Positions 5,906-8,070 of a stretch of DNA of 8,070 nucleotides are shown here, in pieces. Position 1 is the stretch's first letter; each line of letters starts with the position of its first letter. This DNA comes from Chlorobiota bacterium (GTDB taxonomy: Bacteria > Bacteroidota > Bacteroidia > Bacteroidales > JAADJA01). The notes under the pieces were generated by a model. That model was not told where the DNA came from and did no database searches. It saw nothing but the letters and a program-made list of their open reading frames with translations. Where the stretch lies: NCBI GenBank assembly GCA_030592565.1, contig JAUVIX010000161.1, positions 1 through 8,070 on the forward strand, read 5' to 3'. The position numbers were made by a program, and so were the translations under genes.

Positions 5906-6427
5906 TTGAAGACGTTGAAAGATTTTTTTATCCCTTATAAGGGACTAAGTATCGGGATTCATAAGTACACTTTTAACATTAACGATAAGTTCTTTGAAGA
6001 AATTGAATATTCTGAGTTCAGCAAAGGCAACTTAATTACAGGCCTTAGCCTTGAAAAACAAGAAAGAATGATCATCCTTCATTTTTCAATAAAGGGAAAT
6101 GTTGTTGTACAGTGCGACCGGTGTCTTGAAGATTTGGACTATCCCGTTGACATTAATGAAACTCTTTATGTAAAATTTGGGGAAAGCAAAGATGAAGAGA
6201 CGGATGAAATACTTGTTCTTCCCGATTCGGAATATCAGCTTGACATAAGCAAGCTAATTAATGAATACATCACACTTGCAATGCCGATCAGGCATGTGCA
6301 TGAAGATGATGAGAACGGAGTTAGCTTATGCAATGTTGAGGCACTTAAAAAGCTTGAAGAGCTAAGCGAAAGGCATAAAATTGATCCCAGATGGGAAAAA
6401 CTGAAAAATATAAAATTAGATTATTAA
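5906..6427 (+). CDS. DUF177 / YceD-family protein (23S rRNA accumulation)
   Basis: A 173-residue cytoplasmic protein of the DUF177 (YceD) family, whose bacterial and plastid members are linked to accumulation of 23S rRNA. Visible features: an N-terminal block LKDFFIPYKGLSIGIHKYTF, the cysteine motif VVQCDRCLEDLDYPVDI (C70 and C73), LYVKFGE, an acidic stretch (94-103), LDISKLINEYITLAMPIRHVH (112-132), and a late cysteine C142 in the segment that often carries a second Cys. It is read from TTG 5906. An in-frame TAA stands immediately upstream and no ATG occurs before residue 55, while family homology begins within the first few residues, so TTG (or the TTG at 5915) must be the start. It is directly followed by rpmF (17 bases), the classic yceD-rpmF pairing. 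Confidence 0.87.
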   Translation: MKTLKDFFIPYKGLSIGIHKYTFNINDKFFEEIEYSEFSKGNLITGLSLEKQERMIILHFSIKGNVVVQCDRCLEDLDYPVDINETLYVKFGESKDEETDEILVLPDSEYQLDISKLINEYITLAMPIRHVHEDDENGVSLCNVEALKKLEELSERHKIDPRWEKLKNIKLDY

Positions 6428-6444
6428 TATAAATACAAATTAAA

Positions 6445-6636
6445 ATGGCACATCCTAAAAGAAAAATATCAAAGCAAAGAAGAGACAAAAGGAGAACCCA
6501 TTACAAAGCAACCGCTCCAACACTTGCTACCTGCCAGACAACTGGTGAGGTTCACCAATATCACAGAGGATATTTTGTTGATGGGGACCTCTATTATAAA
6601 GGTCAGCTTGTGTACTCAAAGGTGGTAGCTGAGTAA
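6445..6636 (+). CDS. rpmF: Ribosomal protein L32 (bL32), zinc-free form
   Basis: A 63-residue large-subunit ribosomal protein. The N-terminus MAHPKRKISKQRRDKRRTHYKA is diagnostic of bL32. The usual zinc ribbon of four cysteines is not kept. Only C30 remains (ATCQTTGEVHQYH), and the second pair is replaced in the region GYFVDGD (42-48), so zinc binding in the normal way is not possible. Versions of this kind occur in other Bacteroidota. It lies 17 bases after the DUF177 gene and 40 bases before fabH and is probably co-transcribed with both. Confidence 0.96.
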   Translation: MAHPKRKISKQRRDKRRTHYKATAPTLATCQTTGEVHQYHRGYFVDGDLYYKGQLVYSKVVAE

Positions 6637-6676
6637 TCTGGGATAAATTCCTTTTATGAATTAAGCTTTTCAATCA

Positions 6677-7678
6677 ATGTCAAGTATTAAAGCAGCAATC
6701 ACTGGAATTCAGGCGTATAGTCCCGACTATGTTCTCACAAATAACGAGCTTGCCACTTTAGTTGATACAACGGATGAATGGATAAACACAAGAACCGGTA
6801 TAAAGGAAAGACACATTTTAAAAGGTGAAGGACTTGGCACTTCCGATATGGCTGTGGAAGCCGTTAAGGGACTACTTAAAAAGACAAACACTTCTCCTGA
6901 TGAAATTGATCTGGTTATTTGTGCGACTGTAACACCGGATATGGTTTATCCGGCTACTGCAAACATTATTAGTGATAAAGTCGGGATAAAAAATGCTTTT
7001 AGTTTTGATGTCAATGCAGCATGTTCCGGATTTATTTATGCACTTGATATAGCATCAAAATATGTTGAATCAGGAGGTTATAAGAAGGTACTGGTAATAG
7101 GTGGCGATAAGATGTCATCTGTGGTGGATTATACTGACAGGACAACCTGCATAATCTTTGGTGATGCTGCCGGTGCAGTTATGCTTGAACCTTCCGAAGA
7201 TGGTTATGGGATTCAGGATTCCATTTTAAAGGTTGACGGTTCGGGAAGAGTTCACTTGCATCAGAAAGCCGGTGGTTCTGTTAAACCGGCATCAATGGAG
7301 ACAGTTGCTAATCGTGAACATTTTGTTTATCAGCAAGGTCAGGCGGTATTCAAATTTGCGGTAACAAATATGGCCGATGTTGCTGTTGAAGTAATGGAGA
7401 AAAATAACCTCGAGTCAAAAGATATAGCCTGGCTTGTTCCTCATCAGGCAAACCTAAGAATTATTGAAGCGACAGCACGCAGAATGGGACTTGAAAAGGA
7501 AAAGGTGATGATAAACATTCAAAAGTACGGCAACACAACTAACGGAACAATTCCAATGTGTCTGTACGAGTGGGAAGACCAACTAAAAAAGGGTGATAAT
7601 ATCATACTTTCAGCATTCGGTGGTGGTTTCACATGGGGTGCTATTTATATTAAATGGGCCTACGATGGGAAGAAATAG
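6677..7678 (+). CDS. fabH: 3-oxoacyl-[acyl-carrier-protein] synthase III (KAS III)
   Basis: A 333-residue cytoplasmic condensing enzyme that joins acetyl-CoA (or a branched acyl-CoA) with malonyl-ACP to start type II fatty-acid synthesis. The catalytic triad is visible: C116 in NAACSGF, H256 in PHQAN and N286 in GNTTNGTIP. Other family marks are TTDEWINTRTGIKERH (31-46), IFGDAAGAVML (160-170) and the closing LSAFGGGFTWGA. Length is typical. The segment after the catalytic Asn reads NGT where E. coli has AAS, within what the family tolerates. ATG 6677 matches the usual start. The gene is the third of the DUF177-rpmF-fabH cluster; plsX, often between rpmF and fabH elsewhere, is absent here. It ends 8 bases from the convergent receptor gene. 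Confidence 0.96.
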   Translation: MSSIKAAITGIQAYSPDYVLTNNELATLVDTTDEWINTRTGIKERHILKGEGLGTSDMAVEAVKGLLKKTNTSPDEIDLVICATVTPDMVYPATANIISDKVGIKNAFSFDVNAACSGFIYALDIASKYVESGGYKKVLVIGGDKMSSVVDYTDRTTCIIFGDAAGAVMLEPSEDGYGIQDSILKVDGSGRVHLHQKAGGSVKPASMETVANREHFVYQQGQAVFKFAVTNMADVAVEVMEKNNLESKDIAWLVPHQANLRIIEATARRMGLEKEKVMINIQKYGNTTNGTIPMCLYEWEDQLKKGDNIILSAFGGGFTWGAIYIKWAYDGKK

Positions 7679-7686
7679 ATACATTT

Positions 7687-8070
7687 CTAATATTTAATAA
7701 CCACACCCACCCTTACAATCCGAGGTTTTCCATAATAATTAGGTTTTTTTTCGCTAAGTTTATACAAATACCTGAAAGAGTCAGGATTGGTTTGGCTTTC
7801 AATTTGAGCTTGCCACATCGGATCGGATAAATAACCATCATCGTCAGCTTTACCGGTTGCAGGATTCACAAAAAATAGATTCTCGCGGTTAAATAGGTTT
7901 TCAATCCAAACGTAAGCACCGAGATAAAGTCCTGTTCTCTTTATGTAAAATCCCTTTTCAATTCGTAAGTTCATAAATGAAAAATCAGGCGAATAATTAT
8001 AATTTCTTACCTGTTTGTGATTCCATTTAAAAACATCGGGCAAAAGCGTCCCTGTCCTGTATTGATAAAA
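7687..8070 (-). CDS. TonB-dependent outer-membrane receptor, C-terminal fragment
   Basis: The last 127 residues of a larger protein whose 5' part lies beyond the right edge. The frame is open to position 8070, with FYQYRTGTLLPDVFKW preceding the first possible start, so it is a partial gene, not a small one. It shows outer-membrane beta-barrel strands: FMNLRIEKGFYIKRTGLYLGAYVWIENLFNRENL, a turn with NPATGKADDDGYLSDP, then YYGKPRIVRVGVVIKY ending in an aromatic residue. The ENLFN...N, ATG-x-DDDGYL and YGKPR-I-x-x-G patterns are typical of the final strands of TonB-dependent receptors of Bacteroidota. Substrate cannot be inferred without the plug domain. It is convergent with fabH, 8 bases apart. 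Confidence 0.78.
   Translation of the reverse strand, partial: FYQYRTGTLLPDVFKWNHKQVRNYNYSPDFSFMNLRIEKGFYIKRTGLYLGAYVWIENLFNRENLFFVNPATGKADDDGYLSDPMWQAQIESQTNPDSFRYLYKLSEKKPNYYGKPRIVRVGVVIKY

Noticed and set aside
7671..7688. AGAAAT / ATTTCT stem as a bidirectional terminator between fabH and the receptor gene
   Set aside because: Only six AT-rich pairs, overlapping both stop codons, with no T-run; not distinguishable from chance.
7687..8043. A complete 118-residue small protein
   Set aside because: The supposed start is an internal TTG and the frame continues open to the window edge with beta-barrel character, so it is the tail of a larger receptor.

Overview
The window looks like chromosomal DNA from a member of the Bacteroidota. 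The coding sequence is AT-rich. There are no clear Shine-Dalgarno sequences. Several genes are preceded by the Bacteroidota -7 motif TAnnTTTG, in the best case (5816-5846) with a TTTG -33 box exactly 19 bases upstream. Protein style agrees: a zinc-free L32, a four-helix LytTR protein and a TonB-receptor C-terminus.

Layout. Positions 1-3279 hold three minus-strand genes: an FMN-dependent nitronate monooxygenase-type oxidoreductase cut by the left edge, a membrane-anchored LytTR regulator, and an acidic amino-acid:cation symporter (DAACS family) broken by a single in-frame TAA. Positions 3280-3767 are non-coding. They contain what I read as an undescribed miniature inverted-repeat element (3497-3673; 15-bp terminal inverted repeats, perfect 8-bp flanking direct repeats, two internal hairpins), then the promoter of yraN. 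yraN (plus) converges on and overlaps by 10 bases a minus-strand DUF2007-Usp-Usp fusion. Upstream of that is a stand-alone HsdR_N-type nuclease-fold protein. A divergent promoter region (5755-5905) then leads into the plus-strand cluster DUF177/YceD - rpmF - fabH. At the right edge, 8 bases after fabH, lies the C-terminal end of a minus-strand TonB-dependent outer-membrane receptor.

How the parts relate. The DUF177-rpmF-fabH cluster is the conserved ribosome/fatty-acid-initiation cluster, here without plsX between rpmF and fabH. The LytTR gene lies directly downstream of the symporter gene on the same strand, but nothing shows that it controls it. The remaining genes are ordinary housekeeping or stress genes. 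I see no multi-gene defence or biosynthetic system. The two items most worth a second look are the MITE-like element and the nonsense-interrupted symporter.
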